Source of the DNA: Caulobacter sp. CCH9-E1
GTDB lineage: Bacteria > Pseudomonadota > Alphaproteobacteria > Caulobacterales > Caulobacteraceae
Direction: 5' to 3'
Length of the DNA stretch: 12,695 bases
Assembly: GCF_001556515.1 (NCBI RefSeq)
Contig: NZ_LSJA01000006.1
Location: 1 to 12,695, forward strand
The stretch's first letter is position 1, and each line of letters begins with the position of its first letter. The notes beneath the pieces were generated by a model. The model did not search any database. It worked only from the letters and a program-made list of their open reading frames with translations, and was not told where the DNA came from. Positions 6,311-12,695 of this stretch are shown piece by piece. A program made the position numbers and the translations under genes.

Positions 6311-6409
6311 GCCCTCGCCGGTCTCGACAAGAACGGTGTTCGCCCCCATCTCATGGCGTTAGACGGTTTCGCGCGGGGAGGCGCGGAGCCACATCCTTTG
6401 TGGGGATTG

Positions 6410-7198
6410 ATGAACGAAATACTCAGCCTGCTCGCCGACCCAGCCGCCTGGGCCGCGTTGGTCACGCTTGTCGTCATGGAAGTCGTCCTGGGGATCGACA
6501 ACCTCGTCTTCATCTCAATTCTGTCCAACAAGCTGCCGCCCGAGCATCGCCAGAGGGTGCGCCGGATCGGTATCTCGCTGGCGCTGATCATGCGCCTGGT
6601 GCTGCTGTCGACCATCGCCTTCATCGTCGGCCTGACCGCTCCGGTCTTCAACCTGGGGATCACCGGTCCAATGGGATCGCATGGCGAGCCGGGCTTCGAG
6701 ACCGCCTTCTCGTGGCGTGACCTGATCCTGATCGCCGGCGGCGCCTTCCTGATCTGGAAGGCGACCAAGGAGATCCACCACACCGTGGATCCCGACAAGA
6801 GCGACGACATGCTGGAGAAGGACAAGGCCAGCGTCGTGATCTCCAACGTCGGCGCCGCGATCTTCCAGATCATCCTGCTGGACCTGGTGTTCTCGATCGA
6901 CTCGATCCTGACCGCCGTGGGCATGACCGATCACCTGCCGATCATGGTCGCGGCCGTGATTATCGCCGTCACGGTGATGCTGCTGGCCGCCGACCCGCTG
7001 GCCAACTTCATCAACAACAATCCGACCGTCGTGATGCTGGCGCTCGGCTTCCTGCTGATGATCGGCACCGTGCTGATCGCCGAGGGCTTCGGCGCCCATG
7101 TGCCGAAGGGCTACATCTACACCGCCATGGCCTTCTCGGCCGGGGTCGAGGGCCTGAACATGCTGGCCCGGAAACGCGACGCCAAGAAAGCCGGATAG
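6410..7198 (+). CDS. TerC-family integral membrane protein, putative metal (Mn2+) exporter
   Basis: This 262-residue inner-membrane protein has about seven hydrophobic segments. The family's intramembrane acidic motifs are present: LGIDNLVF with Asp30 in the first helix, and [11 protein letters not shown] with Asp164 in a later one; [18 protein letters not shown] also fits. Family members include tellurite-resistance TerC and the Alx/YoaE-type and MeeY/MeeF proteins; recent work links several to Mn2+ export and metalation of secreted enzymes. The metal here is inferred. The frame is open back to an ATG at 6353, but homologues begin with a short MxxL(L/M)xDPxxW segment, which matches the ATG at 6410; GGGGA lies close upstream. 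The leader holds a possible attenuator. An intrinsic terminator follows 23 bases after the stop codon. Confidence 0.9.
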   Translation: MNEILSLLADPAAWAALVTLVVMEVVLGIDNLVFISILSNKLPPEHRQRVRRIGISLALIMRLVLLSTIAFIVGLTAPVFNLGITGPMGSHGEPGFETAFSWRDLILIAGGAFLIWKATKEIHHTVDPDKSDDMLEKDKASVVISNVGAAIFQIILLDLVFSIDSILTAVGMTDHLPIMVAAVIIAVTVMLLAADPLANFINNNPTVVMLALGFLLMIGTVLIAEGFGAHVPKGYIYTAMAFSAGVEGLNMLARKRDAKKAG

Positions 7199-7221
7199 GC
7201 GACCCTAGGCCGTCAAGAAGG

Positions 7222-7258
7222 GGCCCCTGGAGAGGATCTCCAGGGGCCTTTTTTGTTT
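7222..7258 (+). terminator. Strong intrinsic terminator of terC
   Basis: GGCCCCTGGAG and CTCCAGGGGCC pair perfectly over 11 bp (12 with an inner A-T), around a tiny loop, followed by TTTTTTGTTT. This is a textbook Rho-independent terminator on the plus strand, just after terC. No T run exists on the other side, so it should not stop convergent priA transcription, which needs its own signal. Confidence 0.93.
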
Positions 7259-7305
7259 GCCCCCGTAGCCCCCGCGCTCGGAACGGGCGCCGCGGATCTT
7301 CAGGT

Positions 7306-9465
7306 TCAGAGGAAGCTGTAGGGGTCGACGTCGATGACCACCCGCACCGAGTTCGGGATCTTGGCCCGCGCCCGCCAGGCGGCCATGAAACCCTGCAGGT
7401 CGACGTTGCGTTCGGCGCGGACCAGGAACCGCTTGCGGCGCCGTCCGCGCACCAGCGACAGCGGCGCGTCGGCGGGGCCGAACACCTCGACCCCCTCGGC
7501 GTTGGGGATCACCGCCGCCAGCGCCTCGACATAGGCCTCGAGCGCCGCGGCGTCGGGCCCCGAGGCGATCAGGGCCGCCAGTCGCCCGAACGGCGGCAGG
7601 CCCGCCTCCTGGCGCATGGCCATCTCGGCCTCGACGAAGGCGTCCCGGTCCTGCGCCGCCAGGGCCTGCATCACCGCGTGGTCCGGCGCATAGGTCTGCA
7701 GCAGGGCCCGCCCCGGCTTCTCGTGGCGCCCCGCGCGCCCCGCGGCCTGGGCCAGAAGCTGGAAGGTCCGCTCACCGGCCCGCAGGTCGCCGCCGCGCAG
7801 GGAAAGGTCAGCGTCCACCACGCCCACCAGGGTCAGGTTCGGGAAGTTGTGGCCCTTGGCGGCCGCCTGGGTCGCCACCAGGATGTCGATCTCGCCCGCC
7901 GCCATGCTGGCCACCAGCGCCTTGGCGGCCTCGGCGTCCATCACCGTGTCGGACGAGAACACCGCCACCCGGGCGTCGGGGAAGATGTGCCGCGCCTCCT
8001 CCTCGACCCGCTCGACGCCCGGGCCGATCGAGACCAGCGAGTCCTTGGCCCCGCAGTGGGGGCAGGCCTCGGGCTTCTTCATCGAAAAACCGGTCAGGTG
8101 ACAGACGAGCCGTCCGGTGTAGCGGTGCTCGACCAGCCAGCTGTCGGTGTCGGGCGACTTCATCTTCTCGCCGCAGGCCCGGCACAGGACCAGGGGAGCA
8201 TAGCCGCGCCGGTTCAGGAACAGCATGGCCTGCTCGCCGCGCTGCAGGGTCACGGCCATGGCCTTGATCAGCGGCGGCGACAGCCAGCGGCCGGGCTCCG
8301 GCGGCGTCTGGCGCATGTCGATCAGGCCGATGTCGGGCAGCTGCGCCGCCCCGTGGCGCGCCGACAGCCGCAGCCAGCGATAGCGGCCGATCTGGGCGTT
8401 GTAGAGACTCTCCAGAGACGGCGTGGCCGAGGCCAGCAGCACGCTCGCCCCCTCGATCTTGGCGCGGGCGACGGCCAGGTCGCGAGCCTGGTAGATGAAG
8501 CCCTCCTCCTGCTTGAACGAGCCGTCGTGCTCCTCGTCGACGACCAGCAGGCGCAGCTTGCGGAACGGCAGGAACAGGGCCGAGCGGGCGCCAACGACGA
8601 TGCGGGCGTTCCCGCTGGCCACGGCCTCCCAGACCTGCCGACGGCGCGGCGGCGAGACGCCCGAATGCCACTCGGCCGGAACCGCGCCGAACCGCTGTTC
8701 GAAGCGGGCCATCACGGCCTGGGTCAGGGCGATCTCGGGCAGCAGCACCAGGACCTGGGCCTCGGGATCCTTCAGCGCCTCGGCCACCGCCTCCAGATAG
8801 ACCTCGGTCTTGCCCGAGCCGGTCACCCCGTCCAGCAGCGCCGCCTGGAAGCCGCCGGCGTCCAGCATCTCCTTCAGCACCGCGACGCAGGCGGCCTGGC
8901 CGGGATTGAGCGCGCGCGGCGGCAGGGAGAGATCGGGCTGGGGCAAGCCGCGCTCGGGCTCGACGAAGTCGATCGCCAGAGCGCCCTCGTCCAGGAGGCC
9001 CTTCACGACGCCGGTCGAGACGCCCGCGGCCGAGGCCAGGGCCCCGCTCGACAGCTTCGTCCCCTCGGCGGCGGCCAGCACCTTCAGCCGCGCCGGGGTC
9101 ATCCGCGCGGGCTGGACGCCGGTCAGCACCAGCACCTTGTCAGGCTTGGGCGGCGGATGGCGCAGGCCGCGCAGGGCCATGGCCAGGGGCCAGCCGGGAA
9201 CATCGACCGAATAGCGCGCCGCCCATTCGACGAAGGTCAGCACGCCCGGCGGCAGGGGTGGATCGTCCACCTTGCCCTGCACCACCTTCAGCGGCCGGTT
9301 GCCGCCCGTCCCATCGCGCAGGGCCGTGACCACGCCCCGGATCACGCGCGGCCCCAGCGGCACGGCGACGTGGTCGCCGACGGCCAGGTCCAGCCCTTCC
9401 GGCTCGGCGTAGTCGAAGGCCTCCGGCAAGGGCATCGGCAGCAGGACGGAAGCGATACGCGGCAT
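7306..9465 (-). CDS. priA: Primosomal protein N', replication restart helicase PriA
   Basis: This 719-residue superfamily 2 helicase reloads the replisome at stalled forks. The N-terminal DNA-binding domain starts MPRIASVLLPMPLPEAFDYA, the classic opening. Walker A is GVTGSGKT (213-220) and Walker B is DEEH (310-313); SATPSLES follows, then GPGVERVEEE, ATQAAAKGHNFPNL, DADLSLRG and QAAGRAGR. In the zinc region the outer site is intact (CRAC at 428-431, CPHC at 468-471), but the inner site keeps only Cys455; the other three ligand positions are Ser437, Thr440 and Thr458. E. coli PriA uses eight cysteines for two zincs. A TTG at 9528 would add 21 residues, but the family start matches the ATG at 9465. 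It diverges from DUF484-xerC and converges on terC. Confidence 0.96.
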   Translation of the reverse strand: MPRIASVLLPMPLPEAFDYAEPEGLDLAVGDHVAVPLGPRVIRGVVTALRDGTGGNRPLKVVQGKVDDPPLPPGVLTFVEWAARYSVDVPGWPLAMALRGLRHPPPKPDKVLVLTGVQPARMTPARLKVLAAAEGTKLSSGALASAAGVSTGVVKGLLDEGALAIDFVEPERGLPQPDLSLPPRALNPGQAACVAVLKEMLDAGGFQAALLDGVTGSGKTEVYLEAVAEALKDPEAQVLVLLPEIALTQAVMARFEQRFGAVPAEWHSGVSPPRRRQVWEAVASGNARIVVGARSALFLPFRKLRLLVVDEEHDGSFKQEEGFIYQARDLAVARAKIEGASVLLASATPSLESLYNAQIGRYRWLRLSARHGAAQLPDIGLIDMRQTPPEPGRWLSPPLIKAMAVTLQRGEQAMLFLNRRGYAPLVLCRACGEKMKSPDTDSWLVEHRYTGRLVCHLTGFSMKKPEACPHCGAKDSLVSIGPGVERVEEEARHIFPDARVAVFSSDTVMDAEAAKALVASMAAGEIDILVATQAAAKGHNFPNLTLVGVVDADLSLRGGDLRAGERTFQLLAQAAGRAGRHEKPGRALLQTYAPDHAVMQALAAQDRDAFVEAEMAMRQEAGLPPFGRLAALIASGPDAAALEAYVEALAAVIPNAEGVEVFGPADAPLSLVRGRRRKRFLVRAERNVDLQGFMAAWRARAKIPNSVRVVIDVDPYSFL

Positions 9466-9525
9466 GGCCAGACGCTTCTGCCGCGAAACGCTCCCCAGGT
9501 CGAGAGCTCGCACGGCGCCGCTTAT

Positions 9526-9547
9526 CAAGACCCCGTTAACCGTCTTG
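9526..9547. promoter_or_regulatory. CAAGAC-N10-GTCTTG inverted repeat between priA and the DUF484-xerC operon
   Basis: A perfect 6+6 dyad with a 10-base spacer sits in the 123-base divergent promoter region, 61 bases from the priA ATG and 42 from the DUF484 ATG. Its spacer contains GTTAAC. A GACTC (GANTC) site at 9575-9579 lies ten bases before the DUF484 start codon. The geometry matches that of the dyad before mipA but the half-sites differ. It could bind a dimeric regulator acting on both operons. Confidence 0.35.
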
Positions 9548-9588
9548 GGGCTTCATCGACCCGTCATTTCACCAGACTCGGGGCACCC

Positions 9589-10269
9589 ATGAGCGACGCG
9601 ACTCGCGCGGCCAAGAAGACGACGGTCGACGCCGACAGCGTCCGGGCGTTCCTGCGCACCCAGCCGCAGTTCCTGCGTCAGGACGAGGACCTGCTGGGCG
9701 AGCTGGGCCTGAAGGTCGACGCCAGCAACGTTCTGGACTTCGGCCCGGCGGCCCTGGCCAAGGTGGCCGCCGCCCACAAGCGCGAGGCCCTGGCCCGTCA
9801 GACGATCGAGGCCAACGCCCGCGCCAACTACTCGGCCCAGGCCCAGACCCACGCCGCGGTGATCGACATGCTCGACGCCCGTAACCACTCCGACCTCGCC
9901 CGCCGCGTGGACGAGCTGTCGGTGTTGCGTTTTGGCCTCGCGGCCGGCGTCATCGCGCTGGAGGGTCCGAACCGCGTCCCCGCCGGCTGGCGCGCTCTCG
10001 CCGAGGGCCAGGCCGACATGCTGGTCGGCGACGCGCCGATCGCCCGCATGGGCTTCTTCGCGCCCGCCCTGCCGCTGTTTGGCGACAAGGCCGAGCTGAT
10101 CCGCAGCATGGCCCTGGTGCGCATGGCGATCTGGGAGCCGCGCCGCGAGGCGGTGCTGGCCTTCGGCTCGACCGATCCCGAGGCCTTCATGCCCGACATG
10201 GGCACCGAGCTCGTGAACTTCCTGGGCCGGGTGGTCGAACGCACCGCCGAACGCTGGCCGGTCCTGTGA
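9589..10269 (+). CDS. DUF484 family protein, partner gene of xerC
   Basis: This 226-residue protein has the family layout: an N-terminal helix with VRAFLRTQPQFLRQDEDLLGELGL (about 18-41), a coiled-coil-like segment rich in Ala/Arg/Gln (about 57-98), and a C-terminal GAF-like domain (about 108-220) with LVGDAPIARMGFF and EAVLAFGSTDPEAF. Its biochemical role is unknown. The family often lies directly before xerC in proteobacteria (YigA in E. coli), which suggests a link to chromosome-dimer resolution. The stop codon overlaps the xerC GTG start by four bases, so the two are surely co-transcribed and probably translationally coupled. The ribosome site before the ATG is weak. The frame is open far upstream, but that part is antisense to priA and not coding. 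Confidence 0.88.
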   Translation: MSDATRAAKKTTVDADSVRAFLRTQPQFLRQDEDLLGELGLKVDASNVLDFGPAALAKVAAAHKREALARQTIEANARANYSAQAQTHAAVIDMLDARNHSDLARRVDELSVLRFGLAAGVIALEGPNRVPAGWRALAEGQADMLVGDAPIARMGFFAPALPLFGDKAELIRSMALVRMAIWEPRREAVLAFGSTDPEAFMPDMGTELVNFLGRVVERTAERWPVL

Positions 10270-11180
10270 CGGCTCGCCAGGCCCTCGCCGCCTGGCTGGA
10301 CCACCTGACGCTGGAGCGCCGGGCCTCGCCGCGCACGGTGCGGGCCTATGGCGACAACGTCCTGGCCTATCTGAATTTCCTGGAGGCCCACCGGGGCGAG
10401 GCGCTGAGCGTCGGCGCCCTGGGCGAGATCTCCGCCGCCGACCTGCGCGGCTACCTCGCCTTTCGTCGCCAGGGGGAGGACGCCCTGGCGCCGCGCTCGA
10501 TCTCGCAGGCCCTGTCCTCGATCCGCGCCTTCCATCGCTATGTCGACCAGCGTCATGGCGTGGCCAACGCCGCCATCGGCCTGGTGCGCGGCCCGCGCCT
10601 GAAGATCGGCCTGCCCCGCCCCGTGTCCGAGGACCAGGCGCGCGACCTGATCGCCGAGGCCTCGGGCGACGCCGAGCGCGAGCCGTGGGAAACCGCCCGC
10701 GACGCGGCGGTGCTGACCCTGCTGTGGGGCTGCGGCCTGCGGATTTCCGAGGCCCTGTCCCTGACCTGGAGCGACGTCCCGCTGGGGGCTGCGCTGCGCA
10801 TCACCGGCAAGGGCGGCAAGACCCGCATCGCCCCCGTGCTGGACGCCGTGCGCGAGGCGATCGCGGTCTATGCCGACGAGCTGCCGTTCGTCCTCGGGCC
10901 CGATGAACCGCTGTTCCGGGCCAAGCGCGGCGGCCCGCTATCGCCGCGCCATGTCCAGGGTCTGGTCCAGACCCTGCGGGGACGCCTGGGCCTCTCAGAC
11001 CGGGTGACGCCGCACGCCTTTCGCCACGCCTTCGCCACGCACCTGCTGGGCGCGGGCGCAGACCTGCGGACGATCCAGGAGCTCCTGGGTCATGCTTCGC
11101 TGTCCACGACCCAGCGCTACACCCAGGTGGACGCCGCGGGCCTGCTGGCGGCCTACCAAGCGGCGCATCCCAAGGCCTGA
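10266..11180 (+). CDS. xerC: Site-specific tyrosine recombinase XerC
   Basis: This 304-residue recombinase, with XerD, resolves chromosome dimers at dif near division. The N-terminal core-binding domain spans about 1-105 (LTLERRASPRTVRAYGDNV onwards). The catalytic domain holds the full set of active residues: Arg159 in GLRISE, Lys182 in TGKGGK, His250 and Arg253 in HAFRHAFATHLL, His276 in LLGHASL and nucleophile Tyr285 in QRYTQV. Length is typical (E. coli 298). It starts at GTG with four-base overlap (GTGA) on the DUF484 gene. The chromosomal setting and lack of phage or IS neighbours favour housekeeping XerC over a mobile integrase. XerD is not in the window. No strong terminator follows; two palindromes at 11188-11221 occupy that position. 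Confidence 0.94.
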   Translation: MTARQALAAWLDHLTLERRASPRTVRAYGDNVLAYLNFLEAHRGEALSVGALGEISAADLRGYLAFRRQGEDALAPRSISQALSSIRAFHRYVDQRHGVANAAIGLVRGPRLKIGLPRPVSEDQARDLIAEASGDAEREPWETARDAAVLTLLWGCGLRISEALSLTWSDVPLGAALRITGKGGKTRIAPVLDAVREAIAVYADELPFVLGPDEPLFRAKRGGPLSPRHVQGLVQTLRGRLGLSDRVTPHAFRHAFATHLLGAGADLRTIQELLGHASLSTTQRYTQVDAAGLLAAYQAAHPKA

Positions 11181-11187
11181 AAGCCAC

Positions 11188-11221
11188 ACCTTACGTAAGG
11201 TTATCTGCGACAGACTGTCGC
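11188..11221. other. Two tandem palindromes downstream of xerC
   Basis: ACCTTACGTAAGGT (11188-11201) is a perfect 14-bp palindrome without a loop, and GCGACAG-a-CTGTCGC (11207-11221) has perfect 7-bp arms around one base. They begin seven bases after the xerC stop codon. No T run follows, so intrinsic termination is unlikely. They may be protein-binding sites for the downstream chemoreceptor promoter or a 3'-end structure for the xerC transcript. Confidence 0.4.
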
Positions 11222-11222
11222 G

Positions 11223-11250
11223 TTAACCAGCCAGGCCGGTGAAATTAACC
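11223..11250 (+). promoter_or_regulatory. Two direct TTAACC boxes before the chemoreceptor gene
   Basis: TTAACC occurs at 11223-11228 and again at 11245-11250, 22 bases apart, i.e. about two helical turns and the same DNA face. Both resemble half-sites of the cell-cycle regulator CtrA, though the full TTAA-N7-TTAAC arrangement is absent. Small hairpins follow in the leader (CGCG-agaaa-CGCG, 11281-11293; TTCCGC-cctt-GCGGAA, 11296-11311). Confidence 0.3.
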
Positions 11251-11334
11251 GCGATTTTACGGCAGGCAGAGCTTCGTCCTCGCGAGAAACGCGCTTTCCG
11301 CCCTTGCGGAAGACGCAGCCCCCGAGAGGCTATC

Positions 11335-12695
11335 ATGAAGTTCGACGATCTGAAGATTTCGACCAAAGTCGCCCTGCCCGCCGTGATCCTGACGGTGGTG
11401 GCGCTGGCGATCGTGGGCATGGGCGCCTGGCAGGCGCGCCAAGCCGAGGAGGCGACCCAGGTGCTGGTCGAACAGCGCGCGCCGGCCGAACTGGCGGCCG
11501 CTCGCTTCAATCGTCGGGTGACCGGGATCGGCTACGGCGCCTATCGCACGGTGTCGTACGACGGGAGCTCGCCCGAGGCCAAGGCCGCCAGCGATGACGT
11601 CGATAAAGCCTACCAGGAAGGCAAGAAGTACCTCGCCGCCATCAAGGAGGCGGACCCCACCTCGGCCAAGCAGGTCGCAGACTTCTCCGCACGCCTGGAA
11701 AAAATCTACACCAACGCGCGCCAAGGCGCCGACATGGGCCTGCAGAACGCCAATGAGGCGGCGGTCATGATCATGGCGATCATCGACCCGGACATCACCA
11801 GCCTGAACGAGGACGTCAACAATTTCGTCTCGGTCCACTCGAAGGAGACCGATGCGATGGTGGAAGCCACCCTCAAGCAGGCGACCACCAACACGATCAT
11901 CTCTGTCCTGTTCGGCGTGATCGCGGCCGGTTCGGCCCTGCTGCTCGCCCTGTGGATCGGTTCGCGCAAAATCGCCGCCCCGCTGAACGCGACCGCCAAG
12001 ACCATGGAAGTCCTTGCGGGCGGCTCGGTCGACGTCGAGGTCAAGGGCGCCGATCGCAAGGACGAAGTCGGCGCCATGGCCCGCTCGGTCCAGGTGTTCA
12101 AGGACAACGCCGTGGCCCTGCGCACGGCCGAGGCCGCCCAGGCTCGCGCCAATTCCGAGGCCGAGGCCGAGCGCCGCCGCAATCAGGAAATGGCCGAAGC
12201 CGCCGCCAAGGAGCAGGCCGCGGTCATGGAAATCATCGCCGCCGGCCTGAACCGCCTGGCCGAGGGCGACCTGACCTACCGCCTGGATCAGGACATCCCC
12301 GAAAGCTACAAGCGCCTGCAAACCGACTTCAATGGCGCGGTGACGCAGCTGGAAGAGACGATGCGCACCATCGTCCACGCCGCCAGCAGCATCGGCGCCG
12401 GCTCGGACGAGATCGCCTCGGCCTCCGACGACCTGTCGCGTCGCACCGAGCAGCAGGCCGCCAGCCTGGAAGAAACCGCCGCCGCCCTGGACGAGATCAC
12501 CGCCACCGTGCGCCGCTCGTCGGCTGGCGCCCAGGAAGCCGCCAAGGTCGTGGGCTCGACCCGCGGCGACGCCGAACGCTCCAGCGTGGTCGTTCGCAAC
12601 GCCGTCGACGCCATGAACGAGATCGAGAAGTCGTCGCAGGAGATCAGCCAGATCATCGGCGTGATCGACGAGATCGCCTTCCAGACCAACCTGCT
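11335..12695 (+). CDS. Methyl-accepting chemotaxis protein, 3' end beyond window
   Basis: The first 453 codons of a chemoreceptor are present and the gene runs off the right edge. It starts MKFDDLKISTKV, followed by TM1 (about 13-33), a mostly helical periplasmic four-helix-type sensor (about 34-185) and TM2 (about 186-208). A HAMP domain follows (about 209-262; AAPLNATAKTMEVLAGGSV, DEVGAMARSV). After an Ala/Glu/Arg coiled coil (263-297) comes a second HAMP-like unit (about 298-345; LNRLAEGDLTYRL), then the methylated bundle (EQQAASLEETAAALDEITATV at 372-392), ending at VIDEIAFQTNLL just before the kinase-contacting tip. The ligand is unknown. GAGAGG five bases before the ATG supports the start. 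The frame has no interruption. It is likely monocistronic at its 5' end. Confidence 0.93.
   Translation, partial: MKFDDLKISTKVALPAVILTVVALAIVGMGAWQARQAEEATQVLVEQRAPAELAAARFNRRVTGIGYGAYRTVSYDGSSPEAKAASDDVDKAYQEGKKYLAAIKEADPTSAKQVADFSARLEKIYTNARQGADMGLQNANEAAVMIMAIIDPDITSLNEDVNNFVSVHSKETDAMVEATLKQATTNTIISVLFGVIAAGSALLLALWIGSRKIAAPLNATAKTMEVLAGGSVDVEVKGADRKDEVGAMARSVQVFKDNAVALRTAEAAQARANSEAEAERRRNQEMAEAAAKEQAAVMEIIAAGLNRLAEGDLTYRLDQDIPESYKRLQTDFNGAVTQLEETMRTIVHAASSIGAGSDEIASASDDLSRRTEQQAASLEETAAALDEITATVRRSSAGAQEAAKVVGSTRGDAERSSVVVRNAVDAMNEIEKSSQEISQIIGVIDEIAFQTNL

Larger units (their letters stand above)
5819..6409. other. 591-base intergenic region between divergent CHAP gene and terC
   Basis: This gap holds the CHAP-gene promoter on the minus strand, a possible small plus-strand gene (5972-6118), an AT-rich section (about 6119-6235) and the terC leader. 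Structures seen include a 7-bp hairpin at 6144-6165 (TCATCTT, 8-base loop, AAGATGA), a perfect 12-bp palindrome GATCAATTGATC at 6223-6234, a GAATC site at 6270-6274 next to TTGACCG, and a GC hairpin with T6 at 6286-6310. Two GANTC sites in the gap fit a CcrM-methylating host. The terC promoter probably lies in the AT-rich part, but I could not place -35 and -10 boxes with confidence. Confidence 0.5.

Noticed and set aside
6149..6349. 66-codon minus-strand frame antisense to the terC leader
   Set aside because: The first 40 codons look coding-like, but no ribosome site precedes the ATG and the rest is AT-rich with poor codon use.
6236..6409. yybP-ykoY manganese riboswitch before terC
   Set aside because: Expected by family context, but the conserved loop sequences (a GGGGAGUA-type loop and a GCAAGACC-type loop in the right order) were not found. 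A covariance search is needed to settle it.
7678..9588. Upstream extension of the DUF484 frame giving an 863-residue fusion
   Set aside because: The added part is antisense to priA and has His/Gln/Arg-rich shadow composition; the real protein starts at the ATG at 9589.
10266..11180. Mobile-element integrase
   Set aside because: The four-base coupling to DUF484 and housekeeping neighbours identify it as chromosomal xerC; no attachment sites or mobile genes were seen.
11251..11334. Sigma-54 type promoter for the chemoreceptor
   Set aside because: No GG and GC pair with the required ten-base spacing in a TGGC-N-TTGC context was found.

Overview
This GC-rich window looks like chromosomal DNA of an alphaproteobacterium of the Caulobacter type. 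The reasons are strong G/C preference at third codon positions, the DUF484-xerC pair, CcrM-type GANTC sites in several promoter regions, and a soluble-linker methyl-accepting chemotaxis protein of the Caulobacter style. The lineage call is an inference from gene content and composition, not from a database match. Most of the window is ordinary core genome. I see no rRNA, tRNA, CRISPR array, insertion sequence or prophage.

Layout. Positions 1-328 are non-coding and hold three copies of a hairpin-forming repeat. Five minus-strand genes follow: a secreted S33-type alpha/beta hydrolase (329-1756), a MipA/OmpV outer-membrane barrel (1829-2584), a two-block pentapeptide-repeat protein (2694-3926), a CorA magnesium channel (4029-4988) and a secreted CHAP-domain amidase/peptidase (5114-5818). 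Gaps of 70-125 bases, several with hairpins, suggest mostly separate transcription. A 591-base gap (5819-6409) contains a possible 48-residue gene and a structured leader for a TerC-family membrane protein (6410-7198), which ends in a textbook intrinsic terminator. priA (7306-9465, minus) converges on terC and diverges from a DUF484-xerC operon (9589-11180, plus) whose two genes overlap by four bases. A chemoreceptor gene starts at 11335 and runs off the right edge.

How the genes fit together. Four of the five left-hand genes have envelope roles: secreted hydrolase, outer-membrane barrel, Mg2+ channel and secreted CHAP enzyme. TerC adds a membrane metal-handling protein. The centre-right is DNA maintenance: PriA restarts stalled forks and XerC resolves chromosome dimers. 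Their divergent promoters share about 120 bases that include an inverted repeat and a GANTC site.

Points most worth a second look. PriA has kept one of its two structural zinc sites while three of the four ligands of the other are substituted. A family of double-hairpin repeats lies at the left edge. The pentapeptide protein has two cap-plus-repeat halves. The terC leader carries a GC hairpin followed by six T residues. A short ORF with coding-like codon use lies at 5972-6118. I did not find a convincing new multi-gene system.
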